Shown: one piece after another, positions 1 through 8,128 of the stretch
How the letters are laid out: each line of letters opens with the position of its first letter
How positions within the stretch are numbered: position 1 is the first letter of the stretch
From: Chthoniobacterales bacterium
GTDB taxonomy: Bacteria; Verrucomicrobiota; Verrucomicrobiia; Chthoniobacterales; DASVRZ01
Direction: 5' to 3'
DNA: 64,000 nucleotides
Assembly: GCA_039930045.1 (NCBI GenBank)
Contig: JBDSQB010000002.1
Coordinates: forward strand, 512,286-576,285
Position numbers and translations under genes: made by a program
Notes under the pieces: generated by a model
The model's input: the letters and a program-made list of their open reading frames with translations, nothing else
Told to the model about the DNA's origin: nothing
Database searches by the model: none

Positions 1-563
<563 letters not shown>

Positions 564-592
564 AAGCAGATGCCAGACCGCTGAAGAATGTA

Positions 593-624
593 ATTATATA
601 TCCCTGATTTGCTGCGACTTACAA
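593..624 (-). promoter_or_regulatory. Candidate dnaK promoter
   Basis: On the minus strand a perfect TATAAT (593-598) is preceded by TTGTAA (619-624) with a 20-base spacer, which is longer than optimal. The -10 box lies about 60 bases upstream of the dnaK start. The -10 match is good, the -35 match is weak. Confidence 0.4.
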
Positions 625-663
625 CTTCTTCGTGCGATTGAAGATGCTCACAGGCGAGTCAGG

Positions 664-680
664 CTGGCACACTGTGCCAG
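664..680. promoter_or_regulatory. 17-bp inverted repeat between the F-protein gene and dnaK
   Basis: CTGGCACACTGTGCCAG is perfectly symmetric around its central base. It lies 27 bases after the stop of the F-protein gene (707) and upstream of the dnaK promoter candidate. It could be an operator for a dimeric regulator. As a terminator it would have an implausible one-base loop and no T-tract. Function unknown. Confidence 0.35.
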
Positions 681-706
681 AACAGGTGCGTCACACCCGT
701 GGCGCA

Positions 707-1702
707 CTATTGCTCGGTATCGATCAACTGGTTGAGCTGCTCCGTGGACTTTTTCGCGGCAGAAATAATGTTCCAAGCGAGGAAGATCACGATCACGAAG
801 TAGATCGCTTTTGGCATCCAGTCGCCGAAGCTTTCGATGCCGCGCAGGGCTTTGGCCTCGTAGTCGCCCGCAGCCCGGAGCAGCTCCGCATCGAGCGCGC
901 CCGTCTGTTCGCCGATGACCAGACTGCGCACTAACTCCGATGGCAGCGCGCCGGTTTTCGCCAGCTCGGGGCCGACCGCCTGACCGGCACGAATCTCTGG
1001 CAAACTGGCCCGAATTCCTTGAACGATGCGAGCGCTGGCAGACGCACGGGCGGCGGTGTCGAGGCTGTCCATGACGTTGACGCCGGCGTCGAGTTGCATC
1101 TGATAGGTGGTGCAAAACCGCGAGAGCGCCAGCGAGAGGTGGATGCCTCCGAAGAGCGGCAGCATTCCCAGGATTTGGTCGAGCACCGACGAGTGCATGG
1201 CGAGTTTGATCACCATGGACGACACGCCGTAAAGCACGGCGGCGAGCAAATAAAACGAGCCGAGTTCCATTCCAATCTCGCGCAAAACTCCACTCGCCGG
1301 GCTGCCTTGAAAAAACTTCGGCACCGCCAGCAAGACGACGCCGAAGTGCAGTATGAAAAACGGATACAATGCCCGGCGAACGATCTGCCGCCGCACCGCA
1401 TCGAGCCGCGCATAATAACGCGTCAGAAAATCGCATCCCCGCTGGAGTTGACCGCTGCGTTCGCACGCGGAGATCAGCGCGATCTCCATCTCCGAAAAGG
1501 GCATTCGCGGCTCCGAAAAACTCTCCGTGATTGTGTTGCCACCCAAGGCGAGCCCTTGGAATTTCTCTAAAAGCCGGCGTGTGGAAAACCTTGGCCGCGC
1601 CGTCAGCATCGTCTCGATCGCCCGCAGAAAAGGGAACCCCGCCGTCAGCAATTTTCCCAGCTCATCGTAGAACCGGCTGCGTTCGGCGAGAGAGAGTTTC
1701 AT
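707..1702 (-). CDS. Type II secretion system F family membrane protein
   Basis: A 331-residue protein of the GspF/PilC family, the inner-membrane platform of type II secretion and type IV pilus machines. It has the two T2SF helical domains: residues about 10-125 (FYDELGKLLTAGFPFLRAIE, later ALISACERSGQL) and about 195-315 (FCTTYQMQLDAGVNVMDSLD, later LVIGEQTGALD). Hydrophobic segments lie near 130-150, 165-185 and 298-315. It is shorter than the usual 400 residues because the N-terminal extension is reduced. It follows lpxA by 29 bases on the same strand, so it is probably co-transcribed with the lpx genes. No ATPase or pilin gene is adjacent. The full-length PilC homologue at 28.4 kb is a separate gene, so this one may serve a different machine. 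The family call is secure, the role is not. Confidence 0.85.
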   Translation of the reverse strand: MKLSLAERSRFYDELGKLLTAGFPFLRAIETMLTARPRFSTRRLLEKFQGLALGGNTITESFSEPRMPFSEMEIALISACERSGQLQRGCDFLTRYYARLDAVRRQIVRRALYPFFILHFGVVLLAVPKFFQGSPASGVLREIGMELGSFYLLAAVLYGVSSMVIKLAMHSSVLDQILGMLPLFGGIHLSLALSRFCTTYQMQLDAGVNVMDSLDTAARASASARIVQGIRASLPEIRAGQAVGPELAKTGALPSELVRSLVIGEQTGALDAELLRAAGDYEAKALRGIESFGDWMPKAIYFVIVIFLAWNIISAAKKSTEQLNQLIDTEQ

Positions 1703-1731
1703 GCGGCAAACTTTCCCCCAAGCCGGCGGGG

Positions 1732-2505
1732 TTAGCGAATGATTCCTCGCTGACTCGCCGCGATGAAATCGATCAGGATGCGCCCCTCAGCCGTGTGGCC
1801 ATATTGCGTTTCCAGCTCGGCGGTGGCCTGTTTGACATTCAGTTTCGACCGGTAAAGCAGGCGGTAGGATTCCTTGAGCGTCTTCAGCTGCTCTGGCGTG
1901 TAGCCGCGACGTTCGAGTCCTACTGCATTCACGCCGCGCACTTCCGCCGGGTTGCCGTCGGCGATGAAAAACGGTGGCACGTCCTGGACGATTTTCGAGC
2001 AGCCGCCGGTGATCGCATGTGCACCAACACGGCAAAATTGATGAATCGCCGTCAGCCCGCCGATGTTCGCGTAATCACCCACAATCACATGCCCGGCGAT
2101 GGTGCCGTTATTGGAAAAAATGACGTGATCGCCCACGACGCAATCGTGCGCGATATGACTGTAACTCAGAAAATTTCCATCGTTGCCGACCTTGGTCACG
2201 CTGCCCGGAGCGGTCGCGCGATGGACGGTACTGAACTCGCGAAAAGTATTCCGGTCGCCGATTTCCAGATGCGTCGGCTCGGCGCTGTATTTGAGATCCT
2301 GCGAGCGCTGGCCGATGCAGGCGTAGGAATAAAAGGTGTTTCCACTCCCGATTTTACTCGGGCCCATGATCGTCACGTGATGTTGCAGCCAGCAGTTTTC
2401 TCCGATAATGACCCCGTCGCCGATGATGCAATACGGCCCGATTTCCGTCCCGACCCCGATGGTGGCCGACGGGCTGATGATGGCCGTTGGATGAATTTTT
2501 CCCAT
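1732..2505 (-). CDS. lpxA: UDP-N-acetylglucosamine acyltransferase LpxA
   Basis: First enzyme of lipid A biosynthesis: it transfers a 3-hydroxyacyl chain from acyl carrier protein to the 3-OH of UDP-GlcNAc in the cytosol. The 257-residue length is typical. The N-terminal two thirds is a left-handed beta helix of hexapeptide repeats (IHPTAIISPSATIG, IGPYCIIGDGVIIG). The catalytic histidine region is visible as SYSHIAHDCVVGDH, and the acyl-ruler and substrate region as GGLTAIHQF. The C-terminal helical domain ends in FIAASQRGIIR. It starts 16 bases after the stop of lpxC-fabZ, the usual order in bacteria with the fused gene. Together they commit the cell to lipid A synthesis and so imply a Gram-negative envelope. 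Confidence 0.96.
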   Translation of the reverse strand: MGKIHPTAIISPSATIGVGTEIGPYCIIGDGVIIGENCWLQHHVTIMGPSKIGSGNTFYSYACIGQRSQDLKYSAEPTHLEIGDRNTFREFSTVHRATAPGSVTKVGNDGNFLSYSHIAHDCVVGDHVIFSNNGTIAGHVIVGDYANIGGLTAIHQFCRVGAHAITGGCSKIVQDVPPFFIADGNPAEVRGVNAVGLERRGYTPEQLKTLKESYRLLYRSKLNVKQATAELETQYGHTAEGRILIDFIAASQRGIIR

Positions 2506-2521
2506 TCGACTTCGATTCTTA

Positions 2522-3841
2522 TCAGACGTCGATAAAGCCGAACATCAGCTCGCCTTCGCTCACGACTTCGTTGTTCACCAGGCAGCGGCAGGCGGCCTTG
2601 CCGATGTTGCGCCGGGCCTTGAGCAGTTCCGCCTCGATGAAAAGCGTGTCGCCGGGCATGACGGGCTTGCGCCATTTCACCTTGTCCGCGCTCATGAAAT
2701 AGCCGATGCGACCGTCGCCGGTTATTTTTTTGAGCAAAATACTCGCCACTTGCGCCATCGCCTCGACTTGCAACACGCCGGGCATGACCGGATGCCCCGG
2801 AAAATGTCCTTGGAAATACGGCTCGTTAATGGTGACGGATTTGATGCCGGTGCACTTGGTTTCGCCGGTGAAGCCGACGATGCGGTCCACCATGAGAAAC
2901 GGATAACGATGCGGCAGCGTGGCCATCACTTCCTTGATTCCCATGCCGTCGTCGCCGCGCGGGATGACCGTGGGCGGCGTGAGCGCGACCAGCTCTGCAG
3001 CGCGTTTCGAGATGGCTTTGGCGAGTTCCGCGTTCGGGCCGTGGCCGGGTTTGATCGCAATGATGTGACCCCGCAGGCGCTGCCCGGAAAGGGCGAGATC
3101 GCCCACGATGTCGAGGATCTTGTGACGGACAAATTCTTCCTGGAAACGCAGTGGCTCCTTGCTGAGAACGGCGTCGCCGCGCACGACGATCGCGTTTTCC
3201 AGACTGCCGCCCTTGATCAGCCCCTTTTCCATCAGTTGCTGCACGTCCTCGTAGAAAACAAACGTCCGCGCCGAGGCGATTTCCTTCTCGTAAATCGCCG
3301 GCGTAATCTCCGTGCTGTAAAACTGGGTAAACCGTCCCTCAGGTCCGACGTTCGTGCAGGAAATCCGAAATTTGTCGTCTGGCACAATGGTCAGGAGCGA
3401 GCCGCTCTTGGTTTCAATATGGATCGGCTCGCGCACCCAGAATTCGCTGCGGCGCACGTCCTGTTCGACGATGCCTGCCTTCTTGATCAACTCCACGAAA
3501 GGCCGCGCACTGCCGTCGCCGATGGCGGGCTCGTTGGCGTCCATCTCGATGAGCGCGTTGTCCACGCCCATGCCGACGAGGGCGGAGAGGACGTGCTCGA
3601 CGGTGTGGACTTTCACATTTCCCTCGGCCAGCGTGGTGGCGCGCTCGACAAATTTCACATTTTCGACTTTGGCGTCCACGGTCGGCCCATCGGGCAAATC
3701 GGTGCGCTTAAACTTAAACCCGTGCCCCGGAGGCGCGGGCTGGATGGTTAGCGTGACTTTTTCGCCGGTGTGCAGGGACGAGCCGGCGAGGGAGGCGCTG
3801 CTGGCCAGGGTCGCTTGGAATACGGAGTCGGAAGAAGGCAT
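2522..3841 (-). CDS. lpxC-fabZ: Bifunctional LpxC deacetylase / FabZ dehydratase
   Basis: A 439-residue fusion. The first 290 residues are LpxC, the zinc enzyme that removes the acetyl group from UDP-3-O-acyl-GlcNAc, the committed step of lipid A synthesis. Visible are the zinc and catalytic residues in HTVEHVLSALVG (residues 79-90), HKILDIVGDLAL with its His and Asp ligands near 237, and the late catalytic His in GHIIAIKPGH. From about residue 300 the protein is FabZ, the 3-hydroxyacyl-ACP dehydratase, with LPHRYPFLMVDRI and GHFPGHPVMPGVLQVEAMAQ containing the hot-dog His and Glu. This fusion is known from Bacteroidota, Chlorobiota, Verrucomicrobiota and relatives. One polypeptide thus sits at the branch between lipid A and fatty acid elongation. 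Start is ATG at 3841. lpxA follows after 16 bases. Confidence 0.96.
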   Translation of the reverse strand: MPSSDSVFQATLASSASLAGSSLHTGEKVTLTIQPAPPGHGFKFKRTDLPDGPTVDAKVENVKFVERATTLAEGNVKVHTVEHVLSALVGMGVDNALIEMDANEPAIGDGSARPFVELIKKAGIVEQDVRRSEFWVREPIHIETKSGSLLTIVPDDKFRISCTNVGPEGRFTQFYSTEITPAIYEKEIASARTFVFYEDVQQLMEKGLIKGGSLENAIVVRGDAVLSKEPLRFQEEFVRHKILDIVGDLALSGQRLRGHIIAIKPGHGPNAELAKAISKRAAELVALTPPTVIPRGDDGMGIKEVMATLPHRYPFLMVDRIVGFTGETKCTGIKSVTINEPYFQGHFPGHPVMPGVLQVEAMAQVASILLKKITGDGRIGYFMSADKVKWRKPVMPGDTLFIEAELLKARRNIGKAACRCLVNNEVVSEGELMFGFIDV

Positions 3842-4026
3842 GGGAGCGCTGTTTTATCATCCGAAAAGCCCGATTGCCAACGGCAAAGCATTTCTCGAAT
3901 AAAATCCAAGTCCACTCGTCGCTTTGTTTGCGAAGGATTATGTGAACGCAGACGCTTACGTGGTGTCAAAACCCTCAGTGCGACTGCACAAAAATTGTTA
4001 GTGAGGTTAAGGAACAAGGCAAGCGG

Positions 4027-4064
4027 AGGCCGCAGAATGAGTGTTCTGCGGCCTTCGTGTTTTT
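4027..4064 (+). terminator. Rho-independent terminator with no upstream plus-strand gene
   Basis: AGGCCGCAGAA (4027-4037), loop TGAGTG, then the perfect complement TTCTGCGGCCT (4044-4054), followed by TCGTGTTTTT on the plus strand. It lies in the 304-base gap between divergent lpxC-fabZ (start 3841) and rimO (start 4146). No plus-strand gene lies upstream, so it would end a short transcript starting in 3842-4026 or act as an attenuator for rimO. Nothing else is recognised in this gap. Confidence 0.7.
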
Positions 4065-4145
4065 CAGCCTGAGTGGAATGAAACTCGACCGTGGCCGCCG
4101 CGCCTTGTCCAGAGGGGGAAAATGCGCTAGTATTGCGCCCGCAAA

Positions 4146-5585
4146 ATGAACGCCATCCTCATCGACCCTTCCTCCCCTGCTGCCGCCGCCCCGAAGGTGG
4201 GAATGATTTCCCTCGGCTGCGCCAAAAACCTCGTCGATGCGGAACTCATGCTCGGCAGCATCCTTGCCAATGGCATGGAAGTCACCTCCGACGCCGACGA
4301 GGCCGACGTGCTCATCGTCAACACCTGCTCCTTCATCGACTCAGCCAAGGAGGAATCCATCGAGGCCATCCTCGAGGCGCACGAGGCCCGCGGAATGAAA
4401 CGCCGTCCCGGCCAGAAACTCATCGTCAGCGGTTGCATGGCCCAGCGTTTCTCCAAGGAACTCAGCGGCGAAATGCCCGAAGTCGATGCCTTCATGGGCC
4501 TCGACCAGGTCGCCCAGGCCGGGGACATCGTTGCCCAAGTCCTCGCGCGGCCTCGTATTGCAGTCGAATCCAATCCCACTCTCACCGACGAAAGCTGGCA
4601 ACCGCTCAACCTCGTCACCCGCAAGCCCGTTTACATCCCCGACTACGACACGCCGCGCTTCCGCCTCACCCCGTCGCATTCGGCTTACGTCAAAATCGCC
4701 GAGGGCTGCAATCACCCGTGCTCCTTCTGCGTCATCCCCCAGATGCGCGGCAAACACCGCTCCCGCTCCATCCATAGCGTCGTCACCGAGATCCAAAACC
4801 TCGTCGCCGAAGGCGTGAAAGAGTTCAATCTCATCAGCCAGGACACCACCTACTACGGCATGGATCTCTGGGAACAAAAAGCTGGCCCCACCCAGCCCGT
4901 CGATTCGCAACGAGGCGTCTCGCTCGTTCATTTGCTCGAAGCCATCGACCAGATCGAAGGCGATTTCTGGGTTCGCCTCCTCTACACCCACCCGGCGCAT
5001 TGGAGCGACGAACTCATCGCCACCATCGCCCGCTCCCGGCACGTCGCCCGCTATATCGACATGCCGTTGCAACACATCCACCCCGAGATGTTGCTCACCA
5101 TGCGGCGCGAAACCACCAGCCAGCACATCATCGACCTCATCGCCCGCATTCGCGCCGGCATCCCTGGCATCGCCATTCGCACCACCTTCATCGTCGGCTT
5201 CCCCGGCGAGACGGAGGAACACTTCGAGTCCCTCCTCAACTTCATCCGCGACACCCGTTTCGAGCGCCTCGGCATCTTCACCTACAGTCAGGAGGAAGGC
5301 TCCCGCGCCGCGAAAATGGAAAATCAGATTCCGCTCAAAGTCCGCCAGGCCCGCTACCGCAAAGCGATGAAACTCCAGCAGCGCATCGCCGGTGAGATCG
5401 CCGCCGCCAACATCGGCCGCACCATTCGCGCCATCGTCGATAGCCCGCTCGTGGCCCGCAGCGAAGCCGACGCCCCCGACGTGGACGCCCGCATCCTCCT
5501 CACTGCCCCCGCCACGGTCGGCGCGATGGTCGAAGTCAAAATCACCGGCACCCAAGTGTACGACCTCGTCGGCGAAGTCATCTAA
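4146..5585 (+). CDS. rimO: Ribosomal protein S12 methylthiotransferase RimO
   Basis: Radical SAM enzyme with two iron-sulfur clusters that beta-methylthiolates an aspartate of ribosomal protein S12. The 479 residues show the family order. The N-terminal UPF0004 domain carries three cluster cysteines (SLGCAKNLVDAE near residue 23, VNTCSFIDSAKEES, VSGCMAQRF). The radical SAM CxxxCxxC is CNHPCSFCVIP near residue 190. The C-terminal TRAM domain (about 410-479) would bind the substrate. SLGCAKN favours RimO over the tRNA enzyme MiaB. Start is the ATG at 4146; a 10-20 residue extension precedes the conserved core. It is divergent from lpxC-fabZ. The following gene starts 23 bases later on the same strand and may be co-transcribed. 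Confidence 0.95.
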   Translation: MNAILIDPSSPAAAAPKVGMISLGCAKNLVDAELMLGSILANGMEVTSDADEADVLIVNTCSFIDSAKEESIEAILEAHEARGMKRRPGQKLIVSGCMAQRFSKELSGEMPEVDAFMGLDQVAQAGDIVAQVLARPRIAVESNPTLTDESWQPLNLVTRKPVYIPDYDTPRFRLTPSHSAYVKIAEGCNHPCSFCVIPQMRGKHRSRSIHSVVTEIQNLVAEGVKEFNLISQDTTYYGMDLWEQKAGPTQPVDSQRGVSLVHLLEAIDQIEGDFWVRLLYTHPAHWSDELIATIARSRHVARYIDMPLQHIHPEMLLTMRRETTSQHIIDLIARIRAGIPGIAIRTTFIVGFPGETEEHFESLLNFIRDTRFERLGIFTYSQEEGSRAAKMENQIPLKVRQARYRKAMKLQQRIAGEIAAANIGRTIRAIVDSPLVARSEADAPDVDARILLTAPATVGAMVEVKITGTQVYDLVGEVI

Positions 5586-5608
5586 GTTCCATTGGACTCT
5601 GGGCCGGC

Positions 5609-6856
5609 ATGACCAAAAAACGGCGTCTCCTCCTGATCGTCGGAGGACAAATCATTTTCTGGTGCACCATGTGGTTCTCCATTCATCAGGGCACTCAAAG
5701 ACAGAGAATGGAGGAAAAAAATCCCCCCTCGGCCCGTCCCGTTGCCATTCCATTCGGAACCGCTGTGCGTTCGCGCATGATCGAGGCCGATCCGGCTGAA
5801 ACCCGCCTCAGCGCCAAAGACAACGCCGCCAACGACTACCGCCGCGCCTTCGCCCTCCTCGAAAAACTGACAAAGCGGGAAAAAGATATGATGAGCTACC
5901 GGGCTGTGCTCAAGGAAGAGCCTTCGGCAGTGGAAGTAGAAGCTCTGCTAACCAAGATCGAGCCCATCATTGCTCTTCTCCGAGAAGGCGCCGCTAAACC
6001 GGCCTGCGATTGGCGACTTCACGATTTACGCACGCTGACTACGACTACACACATGTCCAAGGCATGGGATCTGGCGCAGATAGCCTTTTGGGACGCAAAA
6101 CAAAGAGTTCATGATCAGCCGAATAGTTCGGTCGCAGATGTGCGGGCTCTCAATCAGTTATCGAACAGCATGGATGCTGGAACAGGGAGTTCGTTAAATC
6201 ATCTCGGAACTCAAGCTTTAATCTCCCAGTTCATCAAAGACTGGGCAGCCGAACTCCCTGCGCAAGATAGGCGTGAACTGTTAACAATGTGGATCCAGCC
6301 AGATTTTCTAGCCGTTGCCCAATCGTGTAACCGCTCCGAAATCGAAACAAATCTCCAGTTGATAGATCTTTATAAGTCGGGGGTGGACTTTGAGGGCAAG
6401 CCTCTGAGTGAATGGACCAAACGCATGGGCGCAGGCCTCTTTGGGAGTGATTCCGCAACGCAGAAAAGAACCCGCAAAGGCTTCGAAAAATTAGCTCGGG
6501 TTGCAGACGAAAGCGTCTTTTGGTCCGACGAGAAGTTTGATCAATGGTGCCAGCAAGTCGCAGACATGCCGACGTGGGAAGATGGATCCAACCCGATCCA
6601 GACGTTTGCTGGTATTCGCCGCGATTTGCGGACGTCACTCAGGCAACGGGCCATGACTGCCGCCGGCTTGGCGCTCATGGACGAAGGCATGGCAGCACTG
6701 GCTCGTTTTCCCGATCCGCTGAACGGGGAAACGTTTCAGTATCGCGTGATGGACGACCAAAACGCATTCCAGTTGCAATCGACTGTGCTCCACAAGGGCA
6801 AACCCGTGTCGCTGACCTTCCGTCGGGGCGAAAAGGGGACGACGACGGCTCCATAA
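5609..6856 (+). CDS. Hypothetical membrane-anchored protein
   Basis: A 415-residue protein not recognised as any known family. After a basic start (MTKKRR) there is one hydrophobic segment at about residues 8-24, consistent with a signal anchor, and the rest is hydrophilic and probably periplasmic. The body is rich in predicted helices and ends with KGKPVSLTFRRGEKGTTTAP. No cysteine pairs or enzyme motif are evident. It starts 23 bases after rimO and could be in the same transcript, but no functional link is apparent. The middle of the gene (about 5.9-6.5 kb) is visibly less GC-rich than rimO, which may reflect weak constraint or a different origin. It is followed at once by the 21-bp repeat array. 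Confidence 0.7.
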   Translation: MTKKRRLLLIVGGQIIFWCTMWFSIHQGTQRQRMEEKNPPSARPVAIPFGTAVRSRMIEADPAETRLSAKDNAANDYRRAFALLEKLTKREKDMMSYRAVLKEEPSAVEVEALLTKIEPIIALLREGAAKPACDWRLHDLRTLTTTTHMSKAWDLAQIAFWDAKQRVHDQPNSSVADVRALNQLSNSMDAGTGSSLNHLGTQALISQFIKDWAAELPAQDRRELLTMWIQPDFLAVAQSCNRSEIETNLQLIDLYKSGVDFEGKPLSEWTKRMGAGLFGSDSATQKRTRKGFEKLARVADESVFWSDEKFDQWCQQVADMPTWEDGSNPIQTFAGIRRDLRTSLRQRAMTAAGLALMDEGMAALARFPDPLNGETFQYRVMDDQNAFQLQSTVLHKGKPVSLTFRRGEKGTTTAP

Positions 6857-6889
6857 ACGCGCTCTGCGGGTGCAGATACCGCCCTTTCG

Positions 6890-7120
6890 CGGAACGCAAT
6901 GGAGTTTTACCGGAAGACAATGGCTTGATACAGGAACGAAACGGCGTTTAACAAGAACACAATCGTGTATGAGTGGAATGCAATGGCCGCTAACAAGAAC
7001 GTGTTGGCGCATGATCGGAACACAATTGCCGTCCACAGGAATACAACAGCGGCTGAGTGGAATGCAATCGGTTGGTTGCGGAATGCATTGGCGTGTGACA
7101 AGAGTGCAATGGCTCTTTAC
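6890..7120. repeat. Eleven degenerate 21-bp tandem repeats
   Basis: Eleven units of exactly 21 bases run from 6890 to 7120, for example CGGAATGCATTGGCGTGTGAC, with consensus close to NGGAAYGCAATGGC followed by seven variable bases. Period 21 keeps one reading frame, so a seven-residue pattern (GMQWPLT, GTQLPST, RVQWLFT) appears in one plus-strand frame and AIAFHSY-like heptads in one minus-strand frame. Neither looks like part of a recognised gene. The core is conserved while the last third of each unit varies, which argues for a DNA-level element. Twenty-one bases is two helical turns. The array lies directly upstream of the ArsR-type regulator. It is not CRISPR, because there are no long identical repeats separated by unique spacers. 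Confidence 0.85.
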
Positions 7121-7153
7121 GGAGCGTTATTTCGACATTCAACTGCAACTCCC

Positions 7154-7487
7154 ATGGAAAACTCCCCTGCCCCTGCCACCGCCGTTTCGACAGCCCCGCT
7201 CGATCTGCTGTCACTCGAGACGTTTGCCCCGGCTCTGGGGCGATGCCACGCGCTGGCGGATGATTGCCGAACTCGCGAAAGGCGAGCCGCTGATGGTGAG
7301 CGAACTGGCCACGCGGCTGGGGCGTTCGCCCGGTTTGATCTCGAAACATATCGCCCGATTGCGCGAGGCGGGTCTCGTGGAAGTGGGCCGGGCACGGTTG
7401 TATAACATTCCATCGCGATTTCTCCGGACGCCCGGCGTGGCGGATTACGGCCATTGCCAAATTCCCGCAGCGCAGAAGGCTGATTGA
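7154..7487 (+). pseudogene. ArsR-type winged-helix regulator, broken by a one-base frameshift
   Basis: The reading frame from ATG 7154 gives a plausible N-terminus ending LLSLETFAPALG. The frame then has to shift for the winged-helix domain that follows: DATRWRMIAELAKG, then VSELATRLGRSPGLISKHIA with the recognition helix, then the wing GRARLYNIPSRF. The join is the run GGGG at 7237-7240; removing one G gives the expected APALGDATRW. The intact product would be about 110 residues, a dimeric DNA-binding repressor of the ArsR superfamily. A longer frame starting at 6870 also reaches the domain without a shift, but it runs through the repeat array and 28 residues of unlikely sequence, so I prefer a frameshift. 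This may be a true pseudogene or a homopolymer sequencing error. Confidence 0.65.
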
Positions 7488-7603
7488 TTGCGCTGGAGAA
7501 AAAGGTTCGCACGGAGGAGCACAGAGCTCACTGAGGGGCGGCCGGCTGAAATAAAACTCTGTGACGGCGGTATAACCGGGTAGGCGAAGGCGTTTAGCTT
7601 CGG

Positions 7604-8128
7604 CTACGGCCCGACAGGCTTGTCGTTGACGTAGAGTTTTTCCAAGGCCGCGACTCCGTGAAGGACGCGGACGGTGACGTAGGAGTTTTGCTGTCCGTTG
7701 CGATTACTGGCGCGATAGGCCGCTTCCGCTGCGGGGGCGGCGGTTTCGTTCATGTAGTAACGATCAAAAGGAAACTTGACCGTCGTGGTGGTGGCGTCGC
7801 CCCATTGCACTTCGACGGGCATGACGTTATCGCCTGCCGTCTTTTCGCGGCTGATGGACTGGATTCTGGCGAACCCTTTTTCGTCCTCTTCGAGAGTGGC
7901 CCAGACCTGAGTGTCTGGTGGAAATTTATCCTTCGTCGTCACGGTGTCGTCCTGGAACGAAAGAGCCACGTAACGACCGCGGAAGGCGTCGTAAGGATCG
8001 ACGGGAGCCGTGTGGAATTTGAAAACCCGTCCATGCTCAAGGGCGGCTTCCTGCTGGTAAATCATGAAACCAGGGACTCCCAACTGGGCCGTCGCGACGA
8101 GCGAAAGCAGGAAAACGCGGAGTTTCAT
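7604..8128 (-). CDS. GDYXXLXY domain protein
   Basis: A 174-residue exported or membrane-anchored protein with an N-terminal hydrophobic segment (residues about 4-25, VFLLSLVATAQLGVPGFMIY). The motif region is seen as DPYDAFRGRYVALSF around residues 45-60, which fits the GDYXXLXY family with Arg in place of Asp. It also has FPFDRYYMNE, another feature of this family. These proteins are typically encoded beside DUF2157 membrane proteins. Here its ATG overlaps the stop of the DUF2157 gene by four bases (8125-8128), so the two are translationally coupled. The biochemical function is unknown for the family. The pair probably forms a membrane complex. Confidence 0.75.
   Translation of the reverse strand: MKLRVFLLSLVATAQLGVPGFMIYQQEAALEHGRVFKFHTAPVDPYDAFRGRYVALSFQDDTVTTKDKFPPDTQVWATLEEDEKGFARIQSISREKTAGDNVMPVEVQWGDATTTTVKFPFDRYYMNETAAPAAEAAYRASNRNGQQNSYVTVRVLHGVAALEKLYVNDKPVGP

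Noticed and set aside
664-680. Sigma-54 promoter (TGGCAC...TGC) in the 17-bp palindrome
   Set aside because: The GG to GC distance is two bases too short for the -24/-12 consensus.
2750-3751. 333-codon plus-strand open frame opposite lpxC-fabZ
   Set aside because: Shadow of the high-GC minus-strand gene; no family match.
4341-5555. 404-codon minus-strand open frame opposite rimO
   Set aside because: Composition (Asp/Gly/Ala/Glu rich) is typical of an antisense shadow; rimO is certain.
6890-7120. CRISPR array
   Set aside because: Repeats are contiguous and degenerate with no unique spacers and no cas genes nearby.
6870-7487. 205-residue ORF joining the 21-bp repeats to the winged helix in one frame
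   Set aside because: The segment between repeats and helix is unlike ArsR proteins, while the other frame fits the expected N-terminus.
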